Part shown: positions 33,022 through 40,790 of the stretch, in pieces
Layout: the number at the start of each line of letters is the position of its first letter
Position numbering within the stretch: position 1 is the first letter of the stretch
NCBI RefSeq assembly: GCF_000280495.2
Contig: NZ_CP018016.1
Span: 1 to 64,000, forward strand
Direction: 5' to 3'
DNA length: 64,000 bases
Source: Kosakonia radicincitans DSM 16656
Lineage (GTDB): Bacteria > Pseudomonadota > Gammaproteobacteria > Enterobacterales > Enterobacteriaceae
Notes under the pieces: generated by a model
The model's database searches: none
What the model was told of the DNA's origin: nothing
The model's input: only the letters and a program-made list of their open reading frames with translations
Translations under genes and position numbers: made by a program

Positions 33022-34350
33022 TTAGTTACTGCGGACGGTTTCCGTCATCGGTGCGCTGGTCTGCGCTTTTTGTTCTTCTGCTTTCATCAGCGAGTGTTCA
33101 TACGCCCGCAGGAATGGCAGATACATCAGGGCAGACATCACCATACAAATCAGGCACATCACCACCGGGCTAAAGGCCCAGTTCGCCGCCCATGAGGCAC
33201 CGATTGGCGCGGGTGTTGTCCACGGCGTCAGCGAAACCACCTGTGCCAGCAGGCCCATTTTGGTCGCGGTGTAAGCCAGCACGGCGTTAACCAACGGCAC
33301 GCAGACAAACGGCACAAACAGCATCGGGTTCATGATGATGGGCGCACCGAAAAGAATCGGTTCGTTGATGTTGAAGAAGCTTGGCACAACGCCCATTTTG
33401 CCAATGGTGCGCAGATGTGCGACGCGGCTGCGCAGCAGCAGGAACGCCAACGGTAAGGTCGAACCCACGCCGCCAATCAGCAGATAGTGATCCCAGAAGC
33501 CTTGCAGATAGACGTGCGGCAGCGCAGCGCCCGCTGCCAGCGCGGCCTGGTTGGCAGAGAGGTTGGCCATCCAGAACGGGTTCATAATGCCGGTGACAAT
33601 CAGCGAACCGTGAATACCGGCGAACCAGAAGATTTGGCACAGCAGCACGGAGAGCAGAATGGCGGGCAGGGAATCAGAGGCGGAAACCAGCGGCTCCAGC
33701 AGGTGCATAATCGCCTGCGGCAGGATCATCCCGGTTTGCGCTTCGATAAACAGGTTCAGCGGGTGCAGCGTACCAATGATCACCACCACCGGAATCAAAA
33801 TCTCAAACGAACGCGCCACGCCGGTTGGAACCTCTTTCGGCAGGCGGATGGTGATGTTGTGCTGTTTGAGCCAGGCGTAAACGCGCGACGAGTAGATGGC
33901 GGTCAGCAAGGCGGTAAAAATGCCCTGGCCGGAGAGATACTGGGTGGAGATTTTGCCGTCCGCATACGGCGCGGCAACCAGCAGAAACGCCATAAACGCC
34001 AGCAGGCCGGTCATCACCGGGTCGAGGTTAAACTGGCGACCGAGGCTGGCGCCAACCCCAACGGAGATAAAAAACGTCATCACCCCCATGCTGAGGTTAA
34101 ACGGCAGCATCAGTTGCGCGCGGTATTCGGTAGAGAAATCGAGCCAGGCGCGGGCGAAACCGACGGTGGTGTCGGCGGAAAACGGTGGGAAGATAAACAC
34201 CAGCATAAAGGAGCCGATGATCATAAACGGCAGCGCAGCGGTAAAACCGTCGCGGATGGCGATAACGTACTTCTGCTGTCCAAGACGACCGGCCAGCGGC
34301 GTAATGGATTGCTCAATAATCGTAATCATTGATTGATATAAGGAACTCAT
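33022..34350 (-). CDS. PTS cellobiose/lactose-family EIIC
   Basis: 442-residue membrane permease with about ten helices; opening QKYVIAIRDGFTAALPFMIIGSF and the conserved FFNINEPILFGAPIIMNP, where the Glu is part of the sugar site. It lies 12 bases after EIIB. It is the EIIC of a split B-C-A system typical of cellobiose, chitobiose and lichenan transporters. Confidence 0.94.
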   Translation of the reverse strand: MSSLYQSMITIIEQSITPLAGRLGQQKYVIAIRDGFTAALPFMIIGSFMLVFIFPPFSADTTVGFARAWLDFSTEYRAQLMLPFNLSMGVMTFFISVGVGASLGRQFNLDPVMTGLLAFMAFLLVAAPYADGKISTQYLSGQGIFTALLTAIYSSRVYAWLKQHNITIRLPKEVPTGVARSFEILIPVVVIIGTLHPLNLFIEAQTGMILPQAIMHLLEPLVSASDSLPAILLSVLLCQIFWFAGIHGSLIVTGIMNPFWMANLSANQAALAAGAALPHVYLQGFWDHYLLIGGVGSTLPLAFLLLRSRVAHLRTIGKMGVVPSFFNINEPILFGAPIIMNPMLFVPFVCVPLVNAVLAYTATKMGLLAQVVSLTPWTTPAPIGASWAANWAFSPVVMCLICMVMSALMYLPFLRAYEHSLMKAEEQKAQTSAPMTETVRSN

Positions 34351-34362
34351 AAGAACACCTTT

Positions 34363-34677
34363 TTAATGCGCCGCTTCAATCAGCGACAAAGCGTAGTCCA
34401 GTACCTCATTACCGCGTTGCATGCCGTAATCCATCGGATTGATGGGTTGAACCGGAATGCCGTGTGCGGCGGCCTTTTCTGACAGTGTATTTAACATGTA
34501 CTTAACCTGCGGTCCGAGAAGCACGACCTGATAACGCGGAAATTGTGTGTCGAATTCCGCGACGCCGTACGCGTCGATCTCCACTGGCAGCTCCCGTTCC
34601 TTCGCCGCCTCAAGCATTTTTCTCACCAACAAGCTGGTGGACATCCCGGCAGAGCAGCACAACATAATCCTGAACAT
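34363..34677 (-). CDS. PTS cellobiose/lactose-family EIIB
   Basis: 104-residue cytoplasmic EIIB with the phospho-Cys in LCCSAGMSTSLLVRKM (Cys8 precedes SAGMS). First gene of the operon EIIB-EIIC-GH1-EIIA-porin. Its start lies 54 bases from operator 1, so repression there would block the whole unit. Preceded by GAGGATGG. Confidence 0.93.
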   Translation of the reverse strand: MFRIMLCCSAGMSTSLLVRKMLEAAKERELPVEIDAYGVAEFDTQFPRYQVVLLGPQVKYMLNTLSEKAAAHGIPVQPINPMDYGMQRGNEVLDYALSLIEAAH

Positions 34678-34730
34678 CGTTAACCATCCTCGAAGTGTAA
34701 AAAGTTATTGCGGGGATGATTGGATATCAT

Positions 34731-34748
34731 ATGGAAACCGGTTTCCAT
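34731..34748. promoter_or_regulatory. LacI-family operator 1
   Basis: ATGGAAACCGGTTTCCAT is an 18-bp perfect palindrome with the central CG step typical of LacI/GalR operators. It is just upstream of the EIIB gene. Confidence 0.85.
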
Positions 34749-34856
34749 TTTTTCTCCACAGAAGTGTGATAGCTATCAACATCTGCTACCCATAAGGCTT
34801 TTTTATTGGATTTACATCACGGAATTTTGCGCTTCGTTGATAGCAAAAGAGGTGAA

Positions 34857-34875
34857 ATGGAAAATCGGTTTCCAT
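34857..34875. promoter_or_regulatory. LacI-family operator 2
   Basis: ATGGAAAATCGGTTTCCAT repeats operator 1 with one extra base. It lies 126 bases from operator 1, and a further half-site GGGAAACCG is at 34882-34890. Two spaced operators suggest repression looping and autoregulation of the LacI gene. Confidence 0.8.
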
Positions 34876-34973
34876 CAAAAAGGGAAACCGTTATACTGCG
34901 AGTGGTTATAGATTGAACCGATTTTGCAGGACGAATTTTCAGGCGCAGGCTACGCGCTGTTCAGGGGAGAAAG

Positions 34974-35930
34974 ATTTCTACAATCAACGATGTATCACGT
35001 TTAGCTGGGGTCTCCAAAGCCACAGTCTCACGGGTGTTGAGTGGTTCGCGCGGCGTTAAGGAAGCCAGTCGCCTCGCGGTACTGAAAGCGGTCGAAGAGC
35101 TGAATTATCGGCCCAATGTTATCGCCCAGTCATTGCTCAGCCAGTCGACAGGCTGCATCGGGGTGATTTGCGCCCAGGAGAATATTAACCAGACCACCGG
35201 TTACCTGTATGCGCTGGAAAAACATCTCAGCCAGAATCAGAAACATTTGCTGTTGCGATTCGCCAATACCAAAGCCGGGGTGATGAGCGCGCTGGATGAA
35301 CTGACCTGCGGGCTGTGCGACGATGTATTGATTATCGGCGCGCGTTTCCCTCTGAAAATTGAAGATGAAAATGTGATTCTGGTCGATTGCGAAGAGTCCA
35401 TCGATTCCACGCCCAACAGCATTCAATTTGATCACGCTTTTGCGGCGGAAACCGCCTGCAACTACCTGATTAGCCAGGGCCGCCGACAAATTGCGCTTAT
35501 CCATCCCGATACCGCTGCGGCCGAGCAGGTGTTGCACGGCTACAAGCTGGCGCTGGAAAACAATTTCCTGCCGTTTAACCGCAACCTGGTTTTTATGGAT
35601 GACACCAGTTCATCGGTGGCGTTGCAGGTGCTGCTCAATAATGCCACCACGCTGAATTTTAACGCGCTACTGGTGGCTGACGAGCAGGAAGCGCAGCGCG
35701 TGATCCCGCAACTGCAAGCGTTTAATAAATCGGTGCCGGGCGACATTATGGTCTTCAGCCTTGCTGGCTCTTTGCATTTACCGGGGATCCCGACCATCCC
35801 GGCGATTGAATATTCAATGGATGCGATGGCGGCGCGCATTGTGGCATGGCTGAATGAGAAAACGCAGAGCGTGCTGGGTTCGTACCGCGTGCGCGGCGAT
35901 TTAATTATTCCTGACGTCGGTAAGCGCTAA
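34974..35930 (+). CDS. LacI-family repressor of the beta-glucoside cluster, probable AUU start
   Basis: The frame is open from a TGA at 34914 and encodes a complete LacI helix-turn-helix, STINDVSRLAGVSKATVSRV, but contains no ATG, GTG or TTG ahead of it. The first sensible initiator is ATT at 34974, 4 bases after AGGGGAG (34963-34969); it yields the canonical start MSTINDVSRL and 318 residues. A GTG at 35034 would delete the DNA-binding helices. The hinge is LNYRPNVIAQSLLSQ, followed by a periplasmic-binding-protein-like effector domain. It is divergent from the PTS operon, with its operators between. A terminator follows. Confidence 0.85.
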   Translation: MSTINDVSRLAGVSKATVSRVLSGSRGVKEASRLAVLKAVEELNYRPNVIAQSLLSQSTGCIGVICAQENINQTTGYLYALEKHLSQNQKHLLLRFANTKAGVMSALDELTCGLCDDVLIIGARFPLKIEDENVILVDCEESIDSTPNSIQFDHAFAAETACNYLISQGRRQIALIHPDTAAAEQVLHGYKLALENNFLPFNRNLVFMDDTSSSVALQVLLNNATTLNFNALLVADEQEAQRVIPQLQAFNKSVPGDIMVFSLAGSLHLPGIPTIPAIEYSMDAMAARIVAWLNEKTQSVLGSYRVRGDLIIPDVGKR

Positions 35931-35935
35931 TAAAT

Positions 35936-35962
35936 AAAAAGCCTCCATGCGGAGGCTTTTTT
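35936..35962. terminator. Bidirectional terminator between the LacI gene and fabV
   Basis: AAAAAGCCTCC (35936-35946), loop ATGC, GGAGGC (35951-35956), T6 (35957-35962). Serves both convergent genes. Confidence 0.92.
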
Positions 35963-35978
35963 AATGGCATTTCAGACG

Positions 35979-37172
35979 TTACGCAAGGCTATATTCTTTA
36001 ACCAGCGTGTGAATATCCAGTTCATCCGAATAATCCACACCCGCCATGCCAAAGCCGTTCAGTTCGTGAAACTCCTGCAAATAACCGGCAAAATCGCCAA
36101 TGACCATAAAGTTATCCGCAGTCACCTGTTTTCTGAGTAATTCCACCGCGTTTTGCACATCCGGGCGAAGTTCATAATCATCCATGCGAATCAACCGTTG
36201 AGCATCGGTAGTCACCTTGCCAAGAGGGGGATAAAGATGATCCAGCATCAGCCGGTGCATTTGCTCAATACAGGTTTCATGTAACCGTTTCTGTTTCATG
36301 ACTTTATACAACAGGGTGATATACAGCGGAAACACAGGAATAAACGCGCTGGCCTTGGTGACCAGCGCTTTACAAATAACCGCATAAGCATTGCCGCTGA
36401 TACGTTGCAACTGCGCATTAATTTCATCGGCGGTATTATGTAAATGCGCTTTTGCGGCACCCAAAGAGCCCTCTTTATAAAGCGGCCAGGTTGATTCCGG
36501 GCCAATATACGAATAGGCAACCGTTTTAAACCCTGCGGCTAATACATCAGCTTGTTCCAGCATGGTGATCCAGCGCTGCCAGTCTTCGCCACCCATCACT
36601 TTTACTGTATCGGCAAGCTGCTGTTCGGTAACAGGTTCCAGCGTCTGTTCTACCATGCGCTGACTTTCCAGTTCAAAACCAGGGCCGGAGAAAGCCTGGC
36701 CGCGAACGCCCAGCGTTGAGTGATAACGCGTACCGTCAGGATGAAGGCGTATGCCAGACGCAACGGAATACACCACCAGATCGATTTTCCCGCCAAATTC
36801 TTGCTGGATAAAATCAATCACGTTTTGCCGCGTGGTATCGGAAAAAGCATCGGCAATAAAATCTTTCGCGATCAGCCCTTTCTCACTCGCCCGTCGCTGA
36901 AACAGAACGTTGTTATACCAGCCCGCGCTGCCTGCGCCTTTTTCACCGGGACCCTTTTCAAACGAGACGCCAATGGTGTCGGCGCTGCCGCCAAAAGCCA
37001 GCGCAATACGAGAAGCCAGCCCATAACCGGAGGAGGCGCCAATCACCAGAACCTTTTTAGGCCCATAGATCTCGCCGTGTGATTCGACATAGGCAATCTG
37101 TTTATCAATGGCTTTCAGCAGCCCTTCCGGGTGGCAGTTTTTAGCCACATTACCCTGAATAATCGGTTTCAT
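35979..37172 (-). CDS. fabV: Trans-2-enoyl-CoA/ACP reductase, FabV/Ter family
   Basis: 397-residue NAD(P)H-dependent reductase of the large-SDR FabV/Ter family. The nucleotide motif is GASSGYGLASR (45-55). The catalytic pair fits Y-x8-K (Tyr232, Lys241) in PLYKEGSLGAAK. Family members reduce enoyl-ACP or, as Ter enzymes, crotonyl-CoA to butyryl-CoA in one irreversible step without electron bifurcation. Placed 16 bases after a hydratase and opposite thiolase, ptb and buk, it most likely supplies butyryl-CoA here. An alternative role as a second, triclosan-tolerant enoyl-ACP reductase cannot be excluded. Confidence 0.9.
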   Translation of the reverse strand: MKPIIQGNVAKNCHPEGLLKAIDKQIAYVESHGEIYGPKKVLVIGASSGYGLASRIALAFGGSADTIGVSFEKGPGEKGAGSAGWYNNVLFQRRASEKGLIAKDFIADAFSDTTRQNVIDFIQQEFGGKIDLVVYSVASGIRLHPDGTRYHSTLGVRGQAFSGPGFELESQRMVEQTLEPVTEQQLADTVKVMGGEDWQRWITMLEQADVLAAGFKTVAYSYIGPESTWPLYKEGSLGAAKAHLHNTADEINAQLQRISGNAYAVICKALVTKASAFIPVFPLYITLLYKVMKQKRLHETCIEQMHRLMLDHLYPPLGKVTTDAQRLIRMDDYELRPDVQNAVELLRKQVTADNFMVIGDFAGYLQEFHELNGFGMAGVDYSDELDIHTLVKEYSLA

Positions 37173-37188
37173 AATGTGTTATCTCCGG

Positions 37189-37611
37189 TCAGTGTTTTAC
37201 GGCGGGAGATAACACAAGTGCTTCTCCTTTAATGACAACATCGCCATGCTGATTTGTGCAGGTGGTTTTCAGACTGACCCGTTTTTTCTCCGTATCAATA
37301 GCAATAATTTCCACGGTTGCTGTCACCGTATCGCCAATAAAAGTTGGTTTGGTAAATTTAAGATCCTGCGCCAAATAAATAGAGCCTTTACCGGGGAGTT
37401 TATTTGCAATAACTGCAGAAATTAAACCGCTTACCAGAATTCCGTGAACAACACGCTGGCCAAATATGCTTTTTTTACCCGCGGCATCGTCAAGATGCAC
37501 TGGGTTCATGTCACCTGAGGCCTCTGCAAAATTCATCACGTCTTCTTCAGTGAGTTTTTTTGTAAATTGCGCTTTTTGCCCTGTTTGTAAACATTCGGCT
37601 CTTTCTGTCAT
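37189..37611 (-). CDS. phaJ: MaoC-type (R)-specific enoyl-CoA hydratase
   Basis: 140-residue single hot-dog domain. The catalytic hydratase-2 motif is FAEASGDMNPVHLD, with Asp34 and His39 spaced as in PhaJ. It would interconvert (R)-3-hydroxybutyryl-CoA and crotonyl-CoA, the stereoisomer made by the PhaB-like reductase opposite. First gene of the minus-strand pair with fabV; GGAGG precedes the ATG. Its upstream region is shared with the thiolase gene. Confidence 0.87.
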   Translation of the reverse strand: MTERAECLQTGQKAQFTKKLTEEDVMNFAEASGDMNPVHLDDAAGKKSIFGQRVVHGILVSGLISAVIANKLPGKGSIYLAQDLKFTKPTFIGDTVTATVEIIAIDTEKKRVSLKTTCTNQHGDVVIKGEALVLSPAVKH

Positions 37612-37662
37612 TTTTAAAAACCTCCATTTAAATATATCATGTAAATATCCTTTTTTGAGCGG

Positions 37663-37677
37663 TGATAAGAATTATCA
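37663..37677. promoter_or_regulatory. Inverted repeat in the butyrate divergent promoter
   Basis: TGATAAGAATTATCA has 6-base perfect arms around GAA, 52 bases upstream of phaJ. A candidate operator; the cognate protein is unknown. Confidence 0.45.
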
Positions 37678-37770
37678 AATTTAAATACTATCGATCTTGA
37701 AACCGCCTTATTTATATAAAATTCATAGTAAGCATTGAATAAATTGTATGGGTCAGCTTTTACTCAAACA

Positions 37771-37784
37771 TTGACATTAATCAA
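37771..37784. promoter_or_regulatory. FNR-like site upstream of the thiolase operon
   Basis: TTGACATTAATCAA differs from the FNR consensus TTGAT-N4-ATCAA at one position. Its centre is about 40 bases upstream of a start expected from the -10-like TAGGATAAA at 37803-37811, the class II activator geometry. It suggests activation without oxygen. Confidence 0.7.
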
Positions 37785-37847
37785 AGTACCCTTTCACCTA
37801 ATTAGGATAAAAATTCTCGTAGTTTAATTAAGCGAAAGGCTAAAATA

Positions 37848-39035
37848 ATGAAGGATACTGATATTGTTATACTTGGCGCAGCAAGGACAGCTATTGGCTC
37901 GCTTAATGGTTCCCTTGCCAATATATCCTCACCTAAACTGGGATCTATAGTGATTAAATCACTTCTTGAAAAGTCTCATATTCCGGTAAAAGAAGTGGAT
38001 GAGGTTATCATTGGTCAGGTTTTAACGGCGGGGTGTGGGCAAAATCCAGCGCGACAAACATTAATTCATTCCGGTATTTCACAGGATGTTCCCGCGCTGA
38101 CAATTAATAAAGTTTGTGGCTCAGGAATGAAAGCATTACAGCTTGCATATCAGTCATTAAAGTGCGGTGAAGCTGAGCTGATTATTGCGGGCGGGCAGGA
38201 AAATATGAGTCAGTCCCCGCATATTCTTCCTCACTCCCGTAATGGAATGAAAATGGGTAACTGGGAAATGCAGGACAGCATGGTTAATGATGGATTATGG
38301 GATGCATTCCATGATTATCACATGGGGATGACTGCGGAAAATATCGCGGAGAAATATGGTATTACGCGTGAAGAGCAGGATGAATTTGCGCTGGCCTCGC
38401 AACGTAAAGCCGCTGCTGCCCTTGAGGCTTCCCGTTTTGTCAGTGAGATTGTGCCGGTTGTTATTATCAAACCCGGTAAAGAGACCATCGTAGTTGAAAA
38501 AGATGAATTTCCGCGTCCACAAACCACGCGTGAAGGGCTGGCAAAACTACGCCCGGCTTTCAAGAAAGAGGGAACCGTAACCGCCGGCAACGCTTCCGGG
38601 GTAAATGATGGCGCGGCCATGGTTATTTTGGCTACCGCGAAAAAAGCCAGAGAACTGGGTATTACACCGCTTGGCCGAATCGTTGAATTTGCAACCTCAG
38701 GTGTTGCTCCGGAAATAATGGGAACCGGGCCGATTGAAGCTTCCCGAAATGTACTTAAAAAATCAAACTGGCAGGTCAGCAACCTTGATCTTATTGAAGC
38801 CAATGAAGCGTTTGCGGCGCAGGCTATCGCGGTTAACCGTGAAATGGGCTGGGATCTGACGAAAGTGAATGTTAATGGCGGCGCCATTGCTCTCGGTCAC
38901 CCTATTGGCGCGTCTGGTGCCCGTATTTTTGTGTCGTTAATTCATGAAATGCAGCGCCGAAAAAGTAAAAAAGGTCTGGCGACATTATGCATTGGCGGCG
39001 GCATGGGCATTGCTGTCACGGTTGAGATGGATTAA
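37848..39035 (+). CDS. phaA: Acetyl-CoA acetyltransferase (thiolase)
   Basis: Condenses two acetyl-CoA into acetoacetyl-CoA. 395 residues with the full catalytic set: nucleophile Cys90 in NKVCGSGMK, His351 in GGAIALGHPIGASG, Cys381 in CIGGGMG. First gene of the plus-strand operon. Its codons are noticeably AT-rich compared with the backbone genes (ATA, TTA and AAA are frequent), which points to acquisition by transfer. atoB-like is the alternative name; context with a PhaB-like reductase favours a biosynthetic role. Confidence 0.92.
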   Translation: MKDTDIVILGAARTAIGSLNGSLANISSPKLGSIVIKSLLEKSHIPVKEVDEVIIGQVLTAGCGQNPARQTLIHSGISQDVPALTINKVCGSGMKALQLAYQSLKCGEAELIIAGGQENMSQSPHILPHSRNGMKMGNWEMQDSMVNDGLWDAFHDYHMGMTAENIAEKYGITREEQDEFALASQRKAAAALEASRFVSEIVPVVIIKPGKETIVVEKDEFPRPQTTREGLAKLRPAFKKEGTVTAGNASGVNDGAAMVILATAKKARELGITPLGRIVEFATSGVAPEIMGTGPIEASRNVLKKSNWQVSNLDLIEANEAFAAQAIAVNREMGWDLTKVNVNGGAIALGHPIGASGARIFVSLIHEMQRRKSKKGLATLCIGGGMGIAVTVEMD

Positions 39036-39075
39036 CGCGGCGATCCGGAATTTTATTTGATACAGGAAACAGGTC

Positions 39076-39816
39076 ATGGAAGAAAAAATTGCACTGGTAA
39101 CGGGCGGAATTCGGGGTATTGGTGAAAAAATTAGCCTGCGATTTCTTAAAGAAGGTTACCAGGTCGTTGCGTTTGATAATGATGCCAGTCGGCTGAACGA
39201 CTGGGCGGAAACGCAAAAAGCAGCAGGCTTTGAAAAAATCGATACGGTTGTTTGTGATGTCAGTAATTATGAACAATGTCAGTCTGCCGTTGCCTCGGTA
39301 TTGAATAAATACGGCCACATTGATGTGCTGGTCAATAATGCCGGTATTACCCGTGATGCAACATTCAAGAAAATGGATAAATCCCAGTGGGATGCAGTAA
39401 TTCAGGTTAACCTGAATAGCATGTTTAATATGACCAAACCGGTGATTGACAATATGTTAGCCAATCAACGTGGTCGCATAATTAACATGTCATCCATTAA
39501 CGGTCAGAAAGGGCAGTTTGGTCAGGCTAATTATTCTGCGGCTAAAGCAGGCGTTCACGGTTTTACCAAAGCGCTGGCGCAGGAAGTTGCGCGTAAAAAC
39601 ATTACCGTAAACACCATTTCTCCAGGATATATCAATACGGAAATGATGCAGGCGATTCCGGATGATGTGCTGGAAAGTATTAAAGCGCAAATTCCGGTTG
39701 GCCGTCTTGGTGAAGCCGATGAAATCGCAGAGCTTGTGTTATATCTCTGTGGTGATAAATCGGGTTATATCACCGGCTCTAATATTGCCATTAATGGCGG
39801 CCAGCATATGTGTTAA
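39076..39816 (+). CDS. phaB: Acetoacetyl-CoA reductase (SDR)
   Basis: 246-residue classical SDR of the PhaB/FabG type. Cofactor loop TGGIRGIGEKI (9-19), NNAG at 87-90, catalytic Ser140, Tyr153 and Lys157 in SSINGQKGQFGQANYSAAK. It would reduce acetoacetyl-CoA to (R)-3-hydroxybutyryl-CoA; PhaB enzymes usually prefer NADPH. It lies 40 bases after the thiolase. No PHB synthase is encoded, so the product is probably dehydrated by the neighbouring PhaJ. Confidence 0.9.
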   Translation: MEEKIALVTGGIRGIGEKISLRFLKEGYQVVAFDNDASRLNDWAETQKAAGFEKIDTVVCDVSNYEQCQSAVASVLNKYGHIDVLVNNAGITRDATFKKMDKSQWDAVIQVNLNSMFNMTKPVIDNMLANQRGRIINMSSINGQKGQFGQANYSAAKAGVHGFTKALAQEVARKNITVNTISPGYINTEMMQAIPDDVLESIKAQIPVGRLGEADEIAELVLYLCGDKSGYITGSNIAINGGQHMC

Positions 39817-39837
39817 CAGGTAAGTGATTGCCGAATT

Positions 39838-39873
39838 TCAGCAGGTATGATGGCTCATACCTGCTGAGCTTTT
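39838..39873 (+). terminator. Intra-operon hairpin between phaB and ptb
   Basis: TCAGCAGGTATGA (39838-39850), loop TGGC, TCATACCTGCTGA (39855-39867): a perfect 13-bp stem followed by GCTTTT. It resembles a weak terminator or processing site, so ptb-buk could be expressed at a level different from phaAB. Confidence 0.6.
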
Positions 39874-39897
39874 AGTGAGTATTCAGGATATTCCATT

Positions 39898-40788
39898 ATG
39901 CTAAAGCAGCTAGATTCATTTTTAGAGTTAGCCAAAAGAAAAAGTCAGAAAACCATTGCAGTAGCTGCTGCGGAGGATGCTTTTGCACTCGATGCAATCA
40001 GGATGATCGTCGTGCAGGGGTTAGGTCGCGCTATTTTAGTCGGTTGCCGCGAAAAAATCGTCACCATTGCCGGGCGTCTGGATTTTGATATCAGAGAAGT
40101 TGAAGTCATTGATCTTCCCGATAAAACGCAAGCGTGTAATAAAGCTGTGGAGTTGGTGAAGTCAGGAAAGGCCGATATTTTAATGAAAGGCCTGGTCGAC
40201 AGCCCTGTTTATCTGCGGGCAATCCTCAATAAGACCTTCGGGATTGCTGAATCCAGCCTGGTCACGCAGATGGCTTTTATTCAGAGTCCTTTTTATAGAA
40301 AATTATTCGCTATTACTGATGCCGGAATTAATATTTCCCCGACAAAACAGGATAAAAAAATCATGGTTACGCAGTCGGTGGATTTACTCCACCGGCTGGA
40401 CATCAGTAATCCGAAGGTTGCCCTCATAGCTGCCGTGGAACATGCCACGCCTGCAATCCAGGCAACGATAGATGCAGCGGAATTAAGCGAAGAACATTTT
40501 GATAATTGCATCGTTGAAGGGCCGCTCTCTGTTGATCTGGCGTTTAGCCACGATTCCTGCCGGCATAAAGGGCTGGATACGCAGGTCGGCGGTGATGTTG
40601 ATTTAATCGTGCTGCCCGATGTTAACAGCGCGAATGTCTTCTATAAGACCGTCATGCAGCTCGGCAGCGGTTCAAGCGCCAGCGTCCTGACCGGCACTTC
40701 GGCTCCCGTCGTATTTACTTCGCGTTCGGACACGGCCACCACGAAGTATTTTTCTATTGCCTGCGCGATAGCTCAGTGTAAGGACTAG
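39898..40788 (+). CDS. ptb: Phosphate butyryltransferase
   Basis: Converts butyryl-CoA and phosphate to butyryl-phosphate. 296 residues, the clostridial Ptb size, and shorter than Pta. The PTA/PTB domain features ADILMKGLVDSPVYLRAIL and the C-terminal VDLIVLPDVNSANVFYKT are clear. buk follows after 2 bases. A propionyl or other short acyl specificity cannot be excluded by sequence. Confidence 0.92.
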   Translation: MLKQLDSFLELAKRKSQKTIAVAAAEDAFALDAIRMIVVQGLGRAILVGCREKIVTIAGRLDFDIREVEVIDLPDKTQACNKAVELVKSGKADILMKGLVDSPVYLRAILNKTFGIAESSLVTQMAFIQSPFYRKLFAITDAGINISPTKQDKKIMVTQSVDLLHRLDISNPKVALIAAVEHATPAIQATIDAAELSEEHFDNCIVEGPLSVDLAFSHDSCRHKGLDTQVGGDVDLIVLPDVNSANVFYKTVMQLGSGSSASVLTGTSAPVVFTSRSDTATTKYFSIACAIAQCKD

Positions 40789-40790
40789 TT

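Noticed and set aside
33487..34332. A 281-residue frame opposite the EIIC gene
   Set aside because: It is antisense to a clear PTS permease and has the skewed Gln/Arg/Asn composition typical of a shadow frame. Other long antisense frames (for example 6368-7270, 18851-19678, 24884-25642, 53400-54089) were dropped for the same reason.
35034..35930. LacI gene starting at the GTG at 35034
   Set aside because: It would remove the recognition helix, although the upstream in-frame codons encode a perfect LacI HTH.
37848..39816. Thiolase plus PhaB-like reductase read as a polyhydroxybutyrate operon
   Set aside because: No PHB synthase (phaC), phasin or depolymerase is present, and ptb-buk follow directly, so storage polymer synthesis is not supported.
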